From NCBI RefSeq assembly GCF_000430765.1, contig NZ_AUMQ01000033.1, positions 62,001 to 126,000 of the forward strand: DNA of 64,000 bases, written 5' to 3'. The notes beneath the pieces were generated by a model that had not been told where the DNA came from, did no database searches, and saw nothing but the letters and a program-made list of their open reading frames with translations. This DNA comes from Peribacillus kribbensis DSM 17871 (lineage in GTDB: Bacteria; Bacillota; Bacilli; Bacillales; DSM-1321). A program made the position numbers and the translations under genes. Of this stretch, positions 1 to 9,067 are shown piece by piece (positions within the stretch are counted from its first letter, which is position 1; each line of letters opens with the position of its first letter).

Positions 1-562
1 GTTGACAATGTCAAATACAGCTTGTTTTCACACCCTTTTTTAAAATTTCTAAATGATTCCTGCTCTCTTATGACCTGATTATATATATGAATTACCCACT
101 TTTTTTTAGTGCGATACCAGCTAATTTAATTTTTTTATATTTATTAAATTAAGAGTCGATTTATCTAGCATATCAAGTATAATCAAGCCTATTCAGATTA
201 TGGATATGATATTTCCAATAGAGAGTCCTATATATAAATCGGATAATACTAAAAAACGAGATCTAGTACATGAGTGAAAAAAGTCACTCTTTAGACTAAA
301 CCAATTGGTTCAAAATTCTCATCAGAAAATTTACTCTGCTAGGGTAAATTGATTACACTTTCAGGATTGGAGGCAAATAAAAGGGGATATAAGAAGAAGG
401 AGGAAGAATTAGATTAACCAAGAAAAAGGGTGTAAGAACATGCCATTATATCACCTGTAGTATTAGCAGAAATTGAAACATTTCAGGCAAGGCCAAGATT
501 TGACGGTATTAAAGGTTATTAATACATTCGAATGGGATATTTTGTTGAAAGGGAGTCTTATC
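1..562. other. Gene-free AT-rich stretch
   Basis: I find no supported gene here. The DNA is very AT-rich. A purine-rich patch with ribosome-site-like AAGGAGG near 400 is followed by an in-frame stop rather than an open frame, so it does not lead a gene. The window begins inside this stretch, so it may hold the tail or promoter of an upstream unit. Confidence 0.5.
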
Positions 563-769
563 ATGCGAGTAAAAAAGACAAGTAAAAAGGATGGAAAATC
601 AAAACACCTCTCATTTGAAATGGCAGTTAGGGAGCTTTATAATACTGGTACATGGGAAGGCGACCTTGATAAAATAGCAGAATTGCTTAATGAGCAAGGA
701 AGGCTCATGACTCCATATGCAACCTTTGAAATAGAGGGAAGATATTCGCCAGAGGACTTCACACATTGA
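563..769 (+). CDS. Small hypothetical protein, 68 aa
   Basis: The protein is soluble and charged, with a basic N-terminus (MRVKKTSKKDGK) and a likely helical core (SFEMAVRELY, DKIAELLNEQGRLMTPY). No signal peptide or membrane segment is seen. I chose the ATG at 563 because AAAGGGAG lies about 8 bases upstream; a longer frame with a TTG start at 473 has no comparable ribosome site. I do not recognise the family. It stands alone, upstream of the HU gene and on the same strand. The frame and ribosome site make it a likely real gene, but function is unknown. Confidence 0.55.
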   Translation: MRVKKTSKKDGKSKHLSFEMAVRELYNTGTWEGDLDKIAELLNEQGRLMTPYATFEIEGRYSPEDFTH

Positions 770-931
770 AGTCCTTTAATTTTTATCAACGATATTCTTC
801 ACATGCTGAAAGATATAAAGGCTTGGATAGCAATGAAATTCCAACGTCGTATTAAAGTTGCGAGCTATTTAACGCTATGTTACAACTAAGGTACCCCTTC
901 AGAATAATACTTTTTAAGGAGTGTTTATAAA

Positions 932-1210
932 GTGAATAAAACAGAATTCGTTAATAAAGTAGCCAAAACTGCAGAACTCTCGCAGAAAGACGCATCCAAA
1001 GCAGTAGATGCCATTTTTGATAACATTTCAGAAGCTTTAAAAAATGGTGATAAAGTTCAATTGATCGGATTTGGTAATTTTGAGGTCCGTGAACGTGCAG
1101 CTCGTACGGGTAGAAATCCACAAACTGGAGAAGAAATTCAGATAGCAGCTGGAAAAGTTCCCGCTTTTAAGGCTGGTAAAGCACTTAAAGATGCAGTAGC
1201 TGGAAAGTAA
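932..1210 (+). CDS. hup: DNA-binding protein HU (HBsu-like)
   Basis: HU is a small dimeric histone-like protein that bends and compacts DNA and supports replication, repair and recombination. The 92-aa product has the complete family layout: N-terminal helices ([20 protein letters not shown]), the [20 protein letters not shown] stretch that forms the DNA-clasping beta arm, and the [17 protein letters not shown] tail. Length matches Bacillus HBsu. Translation starts at GTG, preceded by AAGGAG at 916-921. It is a single-gene unit with a strong hairpin just after the stop. It may be a paralog of the main hbs gene, since hbs usually sits in a different neighbourhood. Confidence 0.95.
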   Translation: MNKTEFVNKVAKTAELSQKDASKAVDAIFDNISEALKNGDKVQLIGFGNFEVRERAARTGRNPQTGEEIQIAAGKVPAFKAGKALKDAVAGK

Positions 1211-1280
1211 CTTTTACAAGTTGAGAACAAAATATCGATACTAAATAAGGGATTGGCATTTTGTTCTTTCTTGTAAAGCT
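1209..1280 (+). terminator. Long hairpin after the HU gene
   Basis: AGAACAAAAT pairs with ATTTTGTTCT, extended outward by CTTTTACAAG against CTTGTAAAG. The loop is about 24 bases and there is no clean T-run, so this is either a weak terminator or an mRNA-stabilising 3' hairpin. Confidence 0.5.
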
Positions 1281-1527
1281 ATCGCACCGTTAGTTAGACT
1301 ACAGTTATAAGAACTTAACTAATTTTTTTTACACATCAATACTTCGCTTTTCAGTTTTTTCTCTCCCCAACAACAATACATCTACCAAGTACTAGATTTT
1401 CCTTTGTAATTCTAATCCTGAAATTCCTGTAATAAGTTTTATTTAGCTTATACAATTGTAAATACGTGGAAATAGTGATAATCTTAATATACATATATTT
1501 TTATCCTATTTAAGGGAGATTCCACCT
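1281..1527. other. Intergenic stretch with no recognised element
   Basis: AT-rich spacer between the HU hairpin and a small unknown gene. I see no gene. A promoter for the small gene is presumably in the last 80 bases, but no convincing -35/-10 pair stood out. Confidence 0.4.
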
Positions 1528-1677
1528 ATGGTAAGTGAATTTGAACGCTTACTATTTATTAAGGAAATTGAACGCTTAGTAATGGAACATAATAACTGTA
1601 GCGTTAACCAAGTTTGGAATAACATCCGCAAAAATATTCTTTTACTTCGCAAAGCGTTAGTCAGTATGCCTGATTAA
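1528..1677 (+). CDS. Small hypothetical protein, 49 aa
   Basis: This 49-codon frame starts at ATG 1528 with AAGGGAG about 10 bases upstream and ends at TAA 1675-1677. The product looks helical and amphipathic (EFERLLFIKEIERLVMEHNN, then NIRKNILLLRKALVSMP). It could be a two-helix peptide. No family recognised. It is followed after 41 bases by another small gene on the same strand, and the two may be co-transcribed. It is below the usual length cut-off for gene finding; the ribosome site is the main support. Confidence 0.45.
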   Translation: MVSEFERLLFIKEIERLVMEHNNCSVNQVWNNIRKNILLLRKALVSMPD

Positions 1678-1718
1678 TGCTTTTTACCCTACTATAACGT
1701 TCGAAGGAGGAATAATTT

Positions 1719-1943
1719 ATGCTGAAAGTGTTAAATAAGGTTGGATTATTGAGAAACCTACACAATGCGAGTCGAGGTAATTTGTTTTCATTAGAGATTC
1801 CTAAGGCTACAAAAGATGATGGAAATAAGATTGAAGAATGGATTGGAGAATTACAAGTAGACGGAAAAATCAAATTAAGAGAATGCATTCAACGAGAATA
1901 CTCCGTTTATTTAAATGGAATATTGAAGTATGCCTCCGAATAA
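1719..1943 (+). CDS. Small hypothetical protein, 74 aa
   Basis: The frame starts at ATG 1719 behind a near-perfect GAAGGAGGAA ribosome site. The 74-aa product is soluble and mixed in charge (SLEIPKATKDDGNKIEEWIG, KIKLRECIQREYSVYLNGI). There is no signal peptide, membrane segment or known motif. It is probably in one unit with the 49-aa gene 41 bases upstream. Function unknown. Confidence 0.5.
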   Translation: MLKVLNKVGLLRNLHNASRGNLFSLEIPKATKDDGNKIEEWIGELQVDGKIKLRECIQREYSVYLNGILKYASE

Positions 1944-2114
1944 TGGGGTGCTTTTTCCATTTTGGTGGACCACTCAATGAGACTTGTGTAAGTTGGATTA
2001 AATGGAAACTTGAACACATGAATAAGGTATGTTTTCTTGGAAAAAAGCACTCCTGTTTAATCACATTTAAAGCCTCTTTCACTGGAAAATGGCTCTTTAA
2101 TTCCTTTCTAACGA

Positions 2115-2143
2115 TTGCAATTTCTTGAGTTTCCTGTTATGCT
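2115..2143 (+). promoter_or_regulatory. Likely sigma-A promoter of the cold-shock gene
   Basis: TTGCAA (2115-2120), a 17-base spacer, then TATGCT (2138-2143). It implies a 5' leader of roughly 105 bases before the Csp start codon, as expected for cold-shock genes whose leaders control translation by temperature. The leader contains a small hairpin (ACACATTGTGT region) just before the ribosome site. Confidence 0.5.
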
Positions 2144-2255
2144 TAGAAAGAATTATTTTTGTTCGGTGTATACGAGTATCGACTTTTCATCTTGAGAGTC
2201 ACTTTGGGCAGGGATAGTAACACATTGTGTGGGAACACACTAGGAGGCAACAAAA

Positions 2256-2459
2256 ATGGAACAAGGTACAGTTAAATGGTTTAATGCAGAAAAAGGTTTC
2301 GGATTCATCGAGCGTGAAGCTGGAGAAGACGTATTCGTGCATTTCTCAGCGATCCAATCTGAAGGTTTCAAATCTTTAGACGAAGGTCAAAAAGTTACTT
2401 TTGACGTTGAGCAAGGTCAACGTGGACTACAAGCTTCTAACGTTCAAAAAACAGCTTAA
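2256..2459 (+). CDS. csp: Cold-shock protein, CspB/CspD type
   Basis: A 67-aa single cold-shock domain protein that binds single-stranded RNA and DNA and acts as an RNA chaperone at low temperature. Both nucleic-acid motifs are present: [13 protein letters not shown] (RNP1, with KGFGFI) and DVFVHFSAI (RNP2). The C-terminus GLQASNVQK is typical of Bacillus Csp proteins. TAGGAGGCAACAAAAATG gives a strong ribosome site. It is monocistronic, with a long leader and its own terminator. Confidence 0.96.
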   Translation: MEQGTVKWFNAEKGFGFIEREAGEDVFVHFSAIQSEGFKSLDEGQKVTFDVEQGQRGLQASNVQKTA

Positions 2460-2477
2460 TTTCAGATGACTTATACA

Positions 2478-2508
2478 AACAGGTTCTTTCATTAGAGCCT
2501 GTTTTTTT
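2478..2508 (+). terminator. Terminator of the csp gene
   Basis: AACAGGTTCT pairs with AGAGCCTGTT (one G-U pair) across a 6-base loop and is followed by a T-run of seven. Confidence 0.88.
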
Positions 2509-3040
2509 ATGTGTATCTGCTTAATAAAAAACCCTACTCAACGTTCGAATAGGGATGGAACAGGTAATATAAAAGGTTTAAGCTTAAAGGTTTGTTTAAA
2601 GTATAACATACTTATTACTTATATCCGGTTTGTTCACGGTTATTTATTTGCTCATTGGATCGAGGCAATTTTATTAATTGAAATGTTCTGGCTCAAAATT
2701 CTTTTTTTGTAATTTTGTTTCTCGCCTAGCTTTAAGATCTCATACGTATCTCCAACAGAGTTAACTATAACGCTGCTATTTATATCTTCTGTGTTGTGTT
2801 TATTGATGGAATAGAATAATTTTTCAATGTACTCTCCTTTTACGCTCTTATATTATATAAGTTTACCCCTTAATTATAAAAAAGAGCCCTTCTCACATAA
2901 TAGGTCAAATACGACATAGAAGAACAACCTGCTGCTGAAAACTGTTTTTTAGATGGCTTTAAGTAAAGCATCTTTATTGTTTGACAACAGCTAAATCTGC
3001 CATTATCATCAACTCGAACTTATTTGTGGAGGAGATAAAG
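2509..3040. other. Gene-free stretch before yqxD
   Basis: I find no convincing gene in about 530 AT-rich bases. The open frames present lack ribosome sites and have unnatural composition. The last 60 bases must carry the promoter of the YqxD/YaiI-type gene; TTGTTTGACA near 2970-2980 could hold a -35 element. Confidence 0.4.
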
Positions 3041-3481
3041 ATGAAAATTTATGTTGATGCAGATGCTTGTCCGGTAAAAGATATTATTTCCTCTGAAGGC
3101 ACGGATGCTAAAATTCCTGTTATCCTTGTTACTAGCTTTTCTCATTTTTCAAATGCGGAACAACCACCAGGAGTGGAAACCATTTACGTTGATTCTGGAG
3201 CAGATGCTGCGGATTATCGGATTATAAAGTTAGCAAAAAAGGGTGATATAATCGTTACTCAAGATTATGGTCTTGCTTCGCTAGGTTTAGCAAAAGAGTG
3301 TACGGTTCTTCACCATAATGGTTTTAGCTATACAAATGAAAACATTGACCAATTATTACAAACACGCTATTTGAGTGCAATGGCTCGAAAAAGCGGAAAG
3401 CGTACAAAGGGGCCAAAACCATTTACATTAGAAGATCAGGAGAAATTCAGGGAGCTTTTTAAAAGAGTGATTTTACGTTAA
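3041..3481 (+). CDS. yqxD: UPF0178 protein, YaiI/YqxD family (DUF188)
   Basis: The 146-aa product begins [14 protein letters not shown], the hallmark of the YaiI/YqxD family, which has a PIN-like fold with conserved acidic residues. Other family signatures are [30 protein letters not shown] and the C-terminal [15 protein letters not shown]. Biochemical role is not established; a nuclease activity is only inferred from the fold. I chose ATG 3041 because GTGGAGGAGATAAAG precedes it; an in-frame extension to 2981 adds residues absent from the family. It is a single-gene unit here. Confidence 0.92.
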   Translation: MKIYVDADACPVKDIISSEGTDAKIPVILVTSFSHFSNAEQPPGVETIYVDSGADAADYRIIKLAKKGDIIVTQDYGLASLGLAKECTVLHHNGFSYTNENIDQLLQTRYLSAMARKSGKRTKGPKPFTLEDQEKFRELFKRVILR

Positions 3482-3516
3482 AAAGGAACGGTTCATTTTT
3501 AATAAGAACCTTTATC
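3482..3516 (+). terminator. Weak terminator after yqxD
   Basis: GGTTC pairs with GAACC across an A/T-rich loop directly after the stop codon. The tail holds only three Ts, so termination is likely partial. Confidence 0.4.
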
Positions 3517-3539
3517 CATCTGTCAATTAAACTACCTCG

Positions 3540-3760
3540 TTATGAATCGCACAGATCAGCGATTCACCACAGAGAACGAAAATAGGCTGTGCAGACTATA
3601 CTGTTTAATGCTGGAGAAGAAGGTCTTTGAACTGAACTATGGTGCCTAGAGCCCAGCCGTTAGTCTGACTCCAACGACCACGGAGTACCACCGACTGTCG
3701 CACCCTTCATGGGTAGCACTCATGGGAGATTAATCCTAATTCTGGTTGTTGCTCCAGCTG
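3540..3760. other. Structured non-coding block, possible insertion-sequence remnant
   Basis: This block is less AT-rich than its surroundings and full of local pairings: GAATCGC/GCGATTC (3543-3564), CACAG/CTGTG just after it, and ACCC/GGGT with a TTCAT loop near 3700. A direct echo (GACCACGG, TACCACCG) lies near 3677-3695. No plausible protein is encoded on either strand. The arrangement of a 5' stem-loop followed by larger internal loops recalls the guide-RNA (bridge RNA) end of IS110-family elements, but no transposase is present and I cannot confirm homology. A decayed unrelated RNA gene is equally possible. Confidence 0.25.
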
Positions 3761-3923
3761 CACTTATTTTACTCCAACTAGAAAGGCCTGAATCCAAGCC
3801 ATGTACCACCAATTTTATATCTTTTATAAGGCCCAGCCTCTTTTTAAACACTGGTTTTCTGGGTCTATTTTGTATGCCTTTTTTTAGTTTTTTATTTTCA
3901 TGGGAGTTGAACAAGATTCTTAA

Positions 3924-4010
3924 TTATTCAACTGGCACCCATATCTCCATTTCATATTCATCTGTTTCTTCTTTCCCAAACATATCAAATTCTACTATTT
4001 CGATTTCGTA
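3924..4010 (-). pseudogene. C-terminal fragment of a GyrI-like effector-binding protein
   Basis: The minus strand encodes 28 residues ending in EYEMEIWVPVE before TAA. This matches the end of GyrI-like/AraC effector-binding domains, which finish with an acidic stretch and a xIWIPV motif. Stop codons lie immediately upstream in the same frame, so only the tail of the domain survives. It overlaps the end of a short frame on the same strand. The identification rests on a short motif. Confidence 0.4.
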
Positions 4011-4153
4011 TTATTAGTTATTGCAGATGGTGATGGTGTAGTGGAATTTTTCGCTATTGGTTGTAAAGGTATCCAAAGAAAGTAGATTTCTTTACTTGAG
4101 CCGTATGTTGATAACACCAAAAAAGGGAACCCTATTGGTCCCCATATAATCAT
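3995..4153 (-). CDS. Possible small membrane peptide, 52 aa
   Basis: This 52-codon frame starts at ATG 4153 with AAGGAG about 8 bases upstream. The product starts with a hydrophobic stretch (MIIWGPIGFPFLVLSTYG), has a second one (IYFLWIPL) and ends in a polar S/T/P/N-rich tail. The good ribosome site and hydrophobic N-terminus are the only support. It overlaps the GyrI-like fragment in another frame, so it may simply be debris. Confidence 0.25.
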   Translation of the reverse strand: MIIWGPIGFPFLVLSTYGSSKEIYFLWIPLQPIAKNSTTPSPSAITNNTKSK

Positions 4154-4302
4154 AATCCCTTCTCCTTAAACAATTAAATATATTTTAGTGCTTCATCATC
4201 CGCAATTAGTGTGATTATGATGTTTTTTAGTATAGACGCAGGGAAACTTTCGCTTATATCGGGTAATGATTATTTCAAGTATTCATAACTTGATAGGTTG
4301 TA

Positions 4303-5718
4303 TTATTCGAATACAGAACCCATATTTTCTAACACTTGTTTTCTTTTTATAGAAAGGAATATTGTATAAATAATCCCCAGTAAGAACCAACCAACAATGA
4401 CATAAGGAATATATGTCATCGGTGCCTTCCCACCACCTGCAGGGAGAGTGGACATAATGACACCTTTCATCGGCATATATAACAAGATAGTTGCAACAAG
4501 TGGCATGACTCCATGTTTAAACCAATGAAACTCACCAATTTTCCGATAGAAGGCAAAAAGACTTACATTGATGATGACATAGATGATGATCAAGACAAGG
4601 CCAAGAATTGTACCTGTCCAACCATATACTGTCATTGGATCCCATGTGTAGCCTAAAACAAGGGTCAAAATGATAGAGACAGCCATATACAAAATGGATG
4701 CGTTTACCGGGACCTGATGACTTTTGGAAACTTGTCCAAGAGCTTTTGGGAATACATTTTCTCTTCCCATGGCATATAAAATACGCGTCACTGCATTAAA
4801 CCCGGATAACAAATTAACAAAAATCGAATTCAAAATTACCAGCATGACAATCACGGAAGCGCCTTTCCCCCAAAATGTTGTGAACAGAGGATCCCATGGA
4901 TTGGTACCTTTTGCAATAGAAGCAACGACTTCACTTACATGGCTAGGGCCATACCCCACTACCGCCGAAAATGCACCAAGAAGGAAGAATAACCCGATAC
5001 CAATCACGGAGTAAAATAGTGCTTTCGGAATATTCTTTGTAGCATCTTTCGTTTCTTCCCCTAAAGTGGCTGCGCTCTCAAAACCAACAAACATTAGGAT
5101 TGACCATAAAACAGCGCTTCCAATTCCGTTCCAATCACCTGGTTTGAGCGTGTTACTTGGATTAAAGGCTGCAAATGTGATGCCCTCTGCTCCACCGTGC
5201 ATTAAAATGGTCGCGAAAAAAATGACCATGACGACTACTTCAATGATTAACATGACGAGCGCAACGCGAATCGATTCGGATACTCCCGAACAGCTTAGGT
5301 ACAAAATGGTTGCAGCAATAATAATTGCAAAAATCCCCCATGAAATATTCACATGAAAATACACTTTAAAGAATAGACTCAAAAAATAACTAATTGCCGA
5401 CAAAAGCATAGGGGAAAGCATGGCATATCCCCCTACCAAAAGCCAGCCGGTTAAGAACCCAGCTTTAGAACCCAGGCCATTGACTGAAAACGTATAGGCG
5501 AATCCTGAACTGGGTAGTTTTTTTGCAAACTGCGCAATTACATATGCTACAAAAAGCATAGCAATCATAGCGACTAGGAAGGCAAAACCAAAAGCATTCC
5601 CTGCACTTTGAACTCCCATTCCAGTATTAAAATAGATCGAAGTAGCAGGCCCCATGAAGGCGCATGTTGCAGCAACAGCGCCTGTCAAGGTAATGGCCCC
5701 CTTTTTTAATCCACTCAT
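4303..5718 (-). CDS. APC-superfamily amino acid permease
   Basis: A 471-aa integral membrane protein with about 12 hydrophobic segments. The N-terminus GAITLTGAVAATCAFMGPAT is the unwound first-helix region that binds substrate in APC transporters, and VLWSILMFVGFESAATLGEE is the conserved sixth helix and following loop. It probably imports an amino acid or related amine with protons; the substrate cannot be read from sequence. It is the last gene of the ROK/YhfX operon, and its start overlaps the stop of the yhfX-like gene by four bases (ATGA), which implies translational coupling. Its substrate is therefore probably the compound handled by that PLP protein. Confidence 0.85.
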   Translation of the reverse strand: MSGLKKGAITLTGAVAATCAFMGPATSIYFNTGMGVQSAGNAFGFAFLVAMIAMLFVAYVIAQFAKKLPSSGFAYTFSVNGLGSKAGFLTGWLLVGGYAMLSPMLLSAISYFLSLFFKVYFHVNISWGIFAIIIAATILYLSCSGVSESIRVALVMLIIEVVVMVIFFATILMHGGAEGITFAAFNPSNTLKPGDWNGIGSAVLWSILMFVGFESAATLGEETKDATKNIPKALFYSVIGIGLFFLLGAFSAVVGYGPSHVSEVVASIAKGTNPWDPLFTTFWGKGASVIVMLVILNSIFVNLLSGFNAVTRILYAMGRENVFPKALGQVSKSHQVPVNASILYMAVSIILTLVLGYTWDPMTVYGWTGTILGLVLIIIYVIINVSLFAFYRKIGEFHWFKHGVMPLVATILLYMPMKGVIMSTLPAGGGKAPMTYIPYVIVGWFLLGIIYTIFLSIKRKQVLENMGSVFE

Positions 5719-6890
5719 TTCCCATCACCCCTTTGTATTGGAAGGCCATTCGCATCATAATATCCAAGTAGCTTTGGATTGTTGCTGTGAATTCCTTCCA
5801 CGATTGCCACTTGTCCACGTGTGACGAAAATTTGTGGGCGGAAACCGAAGATAACAGGTTCTCCTTCTTTCACACCGCCATCAACATAACCATAGTAATC
5901 AATTCCGTCATCAGGGATTAATTCAACCTCTTTTTCTTCCAATTTTTTTCCTACCCGTGCCTTCAAACTATAACGTCCACGAACGCGGTCTACATACAAA
6001 CCGCCTCCAAATACATGGCCTCTGCCGTTATAAAGGTGTGAGATTTCAGACAGGTATAGTACGGCAGGTATTTCTTGTGTATCTTGTACAGTTGCGAGTG
6101 GTGTTGTACCAGTAAAACCATTACCTGGTTCTACATGTGTTGCACCGTAACTAGCCATAATTTCAAATACGTCTGAGGAGGTAGTTCCCGGTGTATTTAC
6201 TTGTTTCACATCAACGGCCAGTTCTTTCAATTTTTTTACTGCTCTTTGAATGGCCTGGAAATTCTTTGTAGGGCGAACGCTTTTTGCTTCTTCACTAAAT
6301 AGCATCGCAGGAAAGCTCGTCACACCTATAATCTCAACATTGTTTAGCTTACGAATTTCTGCAACGACTGATTCCAATGAATCTACATGGAATCCGCCTT
6401 CATGACCTGGATAAAACGTACAATCCTCATCATATACTCGTAACAGAATTGGTTGGATACGGTTTAATTTTTTCGCAGATTCGTTGACTTGCTGTGCTTT
6501 AAATATCGAAAAAACCGTTACCACTTCAGGATTCATTGCCATGATTTGGTCTGTTGTGCCCTTTGGAAGTTGTACCAAATGACCAACATGGCCAATTTTA
6601 TAGCCTTGATTATGCATCAGCCTAGCACCCATCCAGTCCACTGCAACAAACGACTCAATTCCTGCGTCCACTATTGCCTGATGTAAATGAGGGTTGTACC
6701 CAATCTGTTTGGTCATCCCATACACGTTAAGATTGTGTTTATCTGCATTTTTCTTAATAATCTGTGCATTTTCCCTAAATGTGTCCAAGTCAAATACAAA
6801 CGTATTCGCTTCCAATATCCCCTGTTCGTGTAAAGAAAGTACAGATTCAATAAATCTTGGGTTTCGTTTTACTAAAGGTTTTAAAAACAT
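5715..6890 (-). CDS. YhfX-like PLP-dependent enzyme (alanine racemase N-domain fold)
   Basis: The 391-aa product resembles YhfX of enterobacteria, a fold-type III PLP protein related to alanine racemase. The N-terminal barrel starts at TFVFDLDTFRENAQIIKKNA, and VYGMTKQIGYNP supplies the likely Schiff-base lysine (about residue 61). Further conserved pieces are FVAVDWMGARLM, TSFPAMLF, VNTPGTTSSDVFEIMASYG and GNGFTGTTP. The C-terminal domain with YYGYVDGG and VTRGQVAIVEGIHSNNP is characteristic of the family. The substrate is unknown; racemisation or decarboxylation of an amino acid is plausible. In enterobacteria YhfX lies in a multi-gene catabolic cluster. Here it follows a ROK kinase by 13 bases and overlaps a permease. 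Confidence 0.8.
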   Translation of the reverse strand: MFLKPLVKRNPRFIESVLSLHEQGILEANTFVFDLDTFRENAQIIKKNADKHNLNVYGMTKQIGYNPHLHQAIVDAGIESFVAVDWMGARLMHNQGYKIGHVGHLVQLPKGTTDQIMAMNPEVVTVFSIFKAQQVNESAKKLNRIQPILLRVYDEDCTFYPGHEGGFHVDSLESVVAEIRKLNNVEIIGVTSFPAMLFSEEAKSVRPTKNFQAIQRAVKKLKELAVDVKQVNTPGTTSSDVFEIMASYGATHVEPGNGFTGTTPLATVQDTQEIPAVLYLSEISHLYNGRGHVFGGGLYVDRVRGRYSLKARVGKKLEEKEVELIPDDGIDYYGYVDGGVKEGEPVIFGFRPQIFVTRGQVAIVEGIHSNNPKLLGYYDANGLPIQRGDGK

Positions 6891-6903
6891 GTCAAATCTC
6901 TCC

Positions 6904-7851
6904 TTAGTTTGCAGTTCTGTTTTCCTGTTCCATTGCTAGTTCAATTGCCCCATACAGCCCGGCGTCCCGATTAAAGTGTGCAATGGCAAGCTGAGGCGGA
7001 AACGGTACAAATTGCTTCGCGTATTTCTCGATAAAAGGCAAAATAACATCACTTGCGCCGATCAGACCACCGCCGAAAACAACTATTTCGGGATCCCAAC
7101 TTATCATTAGATTGGTAATATGAAATGCGATTTCCTGTAAGATCTCCTCTAGAAATTTTCGGGCCGGCTCTTCTTTACGAGCACGAACAAACAAATCTTT
7201 TGCCGTCATTTCTGTTCCGAAATATGCACTAGACCGCTCCCCAATGGCTTTTCCGCCGGCAAACTCTTCGAAAGGTGCTACGTCTTCTTTAAAGCCCTGC
7301 TGCTCATCTTTTTTCCGCAGAAGGTATGCTATTTCACCAGCAGCCCCATTATGCCCTTGTAATACTCGGTTATCCATTGTAAACGCAGCAGATATACCTG
7401 TTCCGAAATTGACGAAAAGCCCGACCCTTTTTTCTTTCAATGCACCTCTGCGTAACTCGGCTAAAGCAGCTGCTTTTACATCATTGTCAATATGAATAGG
7501 AGTACCTGGAAATGCCTCTTTCATCTTCTGTTCGATTTTCAGATTTTCCCATCCAGAAATATTAGGTGCCATTGCAACCCTGTCCGTGAAGGTTACCCCT
7601 AGAGAAGCAATTCCGATCCTTTCCAGCATGCCGCCAAAACTTACTTTGGTTTTTTGAACAAGTTCCGCCCCTGCCTGAATTGCCCGGTTCAGTGCTGTTT
7701 CTCCGTCTCCACACTCAACTGTGCTCACTTCTATTCGCTCTATTATTTCACGAGAATAAGTAGCTGTTGCGATGGCCATTTTTGTGCCACCGAAGTCAAA
7801 GGCAAGAACAAATCCTTCCTGTTGATCATTTGAATAATTGTTATTTGACAT
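6904..7851 (-). CDS. ROK-family sugar kinase-like protein
   Basis: A 315-aa ROK protein. The phosphate-1 motif is LAFDFGGTKMAIAT (residues 16-29), and the catalytic region reads IHIDNDVKAAALAELRRGA with Asp124 as candidate base. LFVNFGTGISAAFTMDNRVL gives the second phosphate loop, and VVFGGGLIGASDVIL the adenosine motif. The usual ROK zinc motif with several cysteines (CGxxGCxE) is missing; instead the protein reads GHNGAAGEIAYLLRKKD. This suggests a divergent subgroup, perhaps acting on a sugar or a sugar-amine. It has no DNA-binding domain, unlike its neighbour. It lies 12 bases after the ROK repressor, in the same operon. Confidence 0.85.
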   Translation of the reverse strand: MSNNNYSNDQQEGFVLAFDFGGTKMAIATATYSREIIERIEVSTVECGDGETALNRAIQAGAELVQKTKVSFGGMLERIGIASLGVTFTDRVAMAPNISGWENLKIEQKMKEAFPGTPIHIDNDVKAAALAELRRGALKEKRVGLFVNFGTGISAAFTMDNRVLQGHNGAAGEIAYLLRKKDEQQGFKEDVAPFEEFAGGKAIGERSSAYFGTEMTAKDLFVRARKEEPARKFLEEILQEIAFHITNLMISWDPEIVVFGGGLIGASDVILPFIEKYAKQFVPFPPQLAIAHFNRDAGLYGAIELAMEQENRTAN

Positions 7852-7863
7852 TGTTTTATCCTT

Positions 7864-9051
7864 TCAAGCAAATTTACTAGCTAATTCCAAAAGTTCTTCA
7901 GATACTCGACTGAGTGCTATTTTTGTAGCACCATTCAACTGGATATCATCACCGAACTTTGAAATTTCAATAGTAGGTGGATCAATAAGCTGAGATATAT
8001 GGCTTTTTAGGACTGGCATTAAAAATGATAAATTGCTGCCAATTCCTCCTCCAAGAATGATAGCTTCAGGATTTATGACACAATTAAATATTTCAATTAG
8101 ATATAAAACTCGCTTTAACAACCAATTGATAAATAACCTATTTTCATTTATGTTTTCGGATACCACTTCAAAGACTGATTTCACATCGTGAAACAAATTT
8201 TCTCCATACGGAATAAACCGTTTAGCCGCTTGAACAATTCCATCACTGGATAATTCATATTCGATCGGAACATCATCTGTAAATCCGGGTCTAAGAAAAC
8301 CAATTTCACCAGCTGAACCCGTGACACCTCTAAACAACTGTCCGTTTATTATAAAACCGCAGCCTAAACCTGAACCGATCCCAAGAAAAACAAAAGTTTT
8401 ATATTTTGAACCAATTCCCTTCCAGTTTTCCGCTACCGCCGCAACATTGATATCATTTTCAATCCTTATCGACGTTTCGGGAAACAATTTATCTAAGTGA
8501 TCTCTAAAATGAATACCTTCAAGCTGCGGAAGCGCCAATGTCCTTTTCAGAATACCTTGTTGATCAATAATCCCAGGGGCACTTACACAAACGGACAAGA
8601 TTTGTTTTTGCTGAATATTTAATTTAGCCATGAGTTCAGTGGTACCAGATAAGATATGACCCATTAAATTTTCTAAGGTTTTAGATGTTGATATATTTCT
8701 AGATAGCTTGTTAAGTATTTCCCCATTTAGGTTGGATATAGAAAACCTCACCCAATAACGTCCGATGTCGATTGCAAGAACATAACCAAAAAATGCATTA
8801 AACGTAATTTCAACTGCGTTCCTCCCTGCTCCCGAAGAAGAGATAGATCCAGTTTCAAGCACAAGTTTTTCTTTCAAGAGTTCACTCACAAGGGTGGAAA
8901 CTGTTGTTTTTGATAAATTGAGTTGTGATGCCAGCTTAGTCCGTGATAACGGTCCATTTAGGCTTAATGTTTTCAATATTGTTTTTTTATTAGTGATTTT
9001 CATGTCCTGAGCACTGACTGCTTCAGTTGATTTATTTTGAGATAAGGTCAT
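7864..9051 (-). CDS. ROK-family transcriptional repressor (XylR/NagC type)
   Basis: The 395-aa product has an N-terminal winged helix-turn-helix (PLSRTKLASQLNLSKTTVST, about residues 30-55) fused to a ROK sugar-binding domain (LAIDIGRYWVRFSISN, IRIENDINVAAVAENWKG, LGIGSGLGCGFIINGQLF, AIILGGGIGSNLSFL). Proteins of this build repress sugar genes and release DNA on binding a sugar. I chose the ATG at 9051 since GGGAGGT lies just upstream; the ATG at 9069 has no such site. It is first in a four-gene operon, and a palindrome overlies the promoter directly in front, so autoregulation is likely. The ROK cysteine zinc motif is absent here too. Confidence 0.88.
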   Translation of the reverse strand: MTLSQNKSTEAVSAQDMKITNKKTILKTLSLNGPLSRTKLASQLNLSKTTVSTLVSELLKEKLVLETGSISSSGAGRNAVEITFNAFFGYVLAIDIGRYWVRFSISNLNGEILNKLSRNISTSKTLENLMGHILSGTTELMAKLNIQQKQILSVCVSAPGIIDQQGILKRTLALPQLEGIHFRDHLDKLFPETSIRIENDINVAAVAENWKGIGSKYKTFVFLGIGSGLGCGFIINGQLFRGVTGSAGEIGFLRPGFTDDVPIEYELSSDGIVQAAKRFIPYGENLFHDVKSVFEVVSENINENRLFINWLLKRVLYLIEIFNCVINPEAIILGGGIGSNLSFLMPVLKSHISQLIDPPTIEISKFGDDIQLNGATKIALSRVSEELLELASKFA

Positions 9052-9067
9052 CGCCGACCTCCCATAC

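Noticed and set aside
3709..4017. Plus-strand hydrophobic frame of 102 codons
   Set aside because: No ribosome site, low-complexity composition, and overlaps the structured block and the GyrI-like fragment on the other strand.
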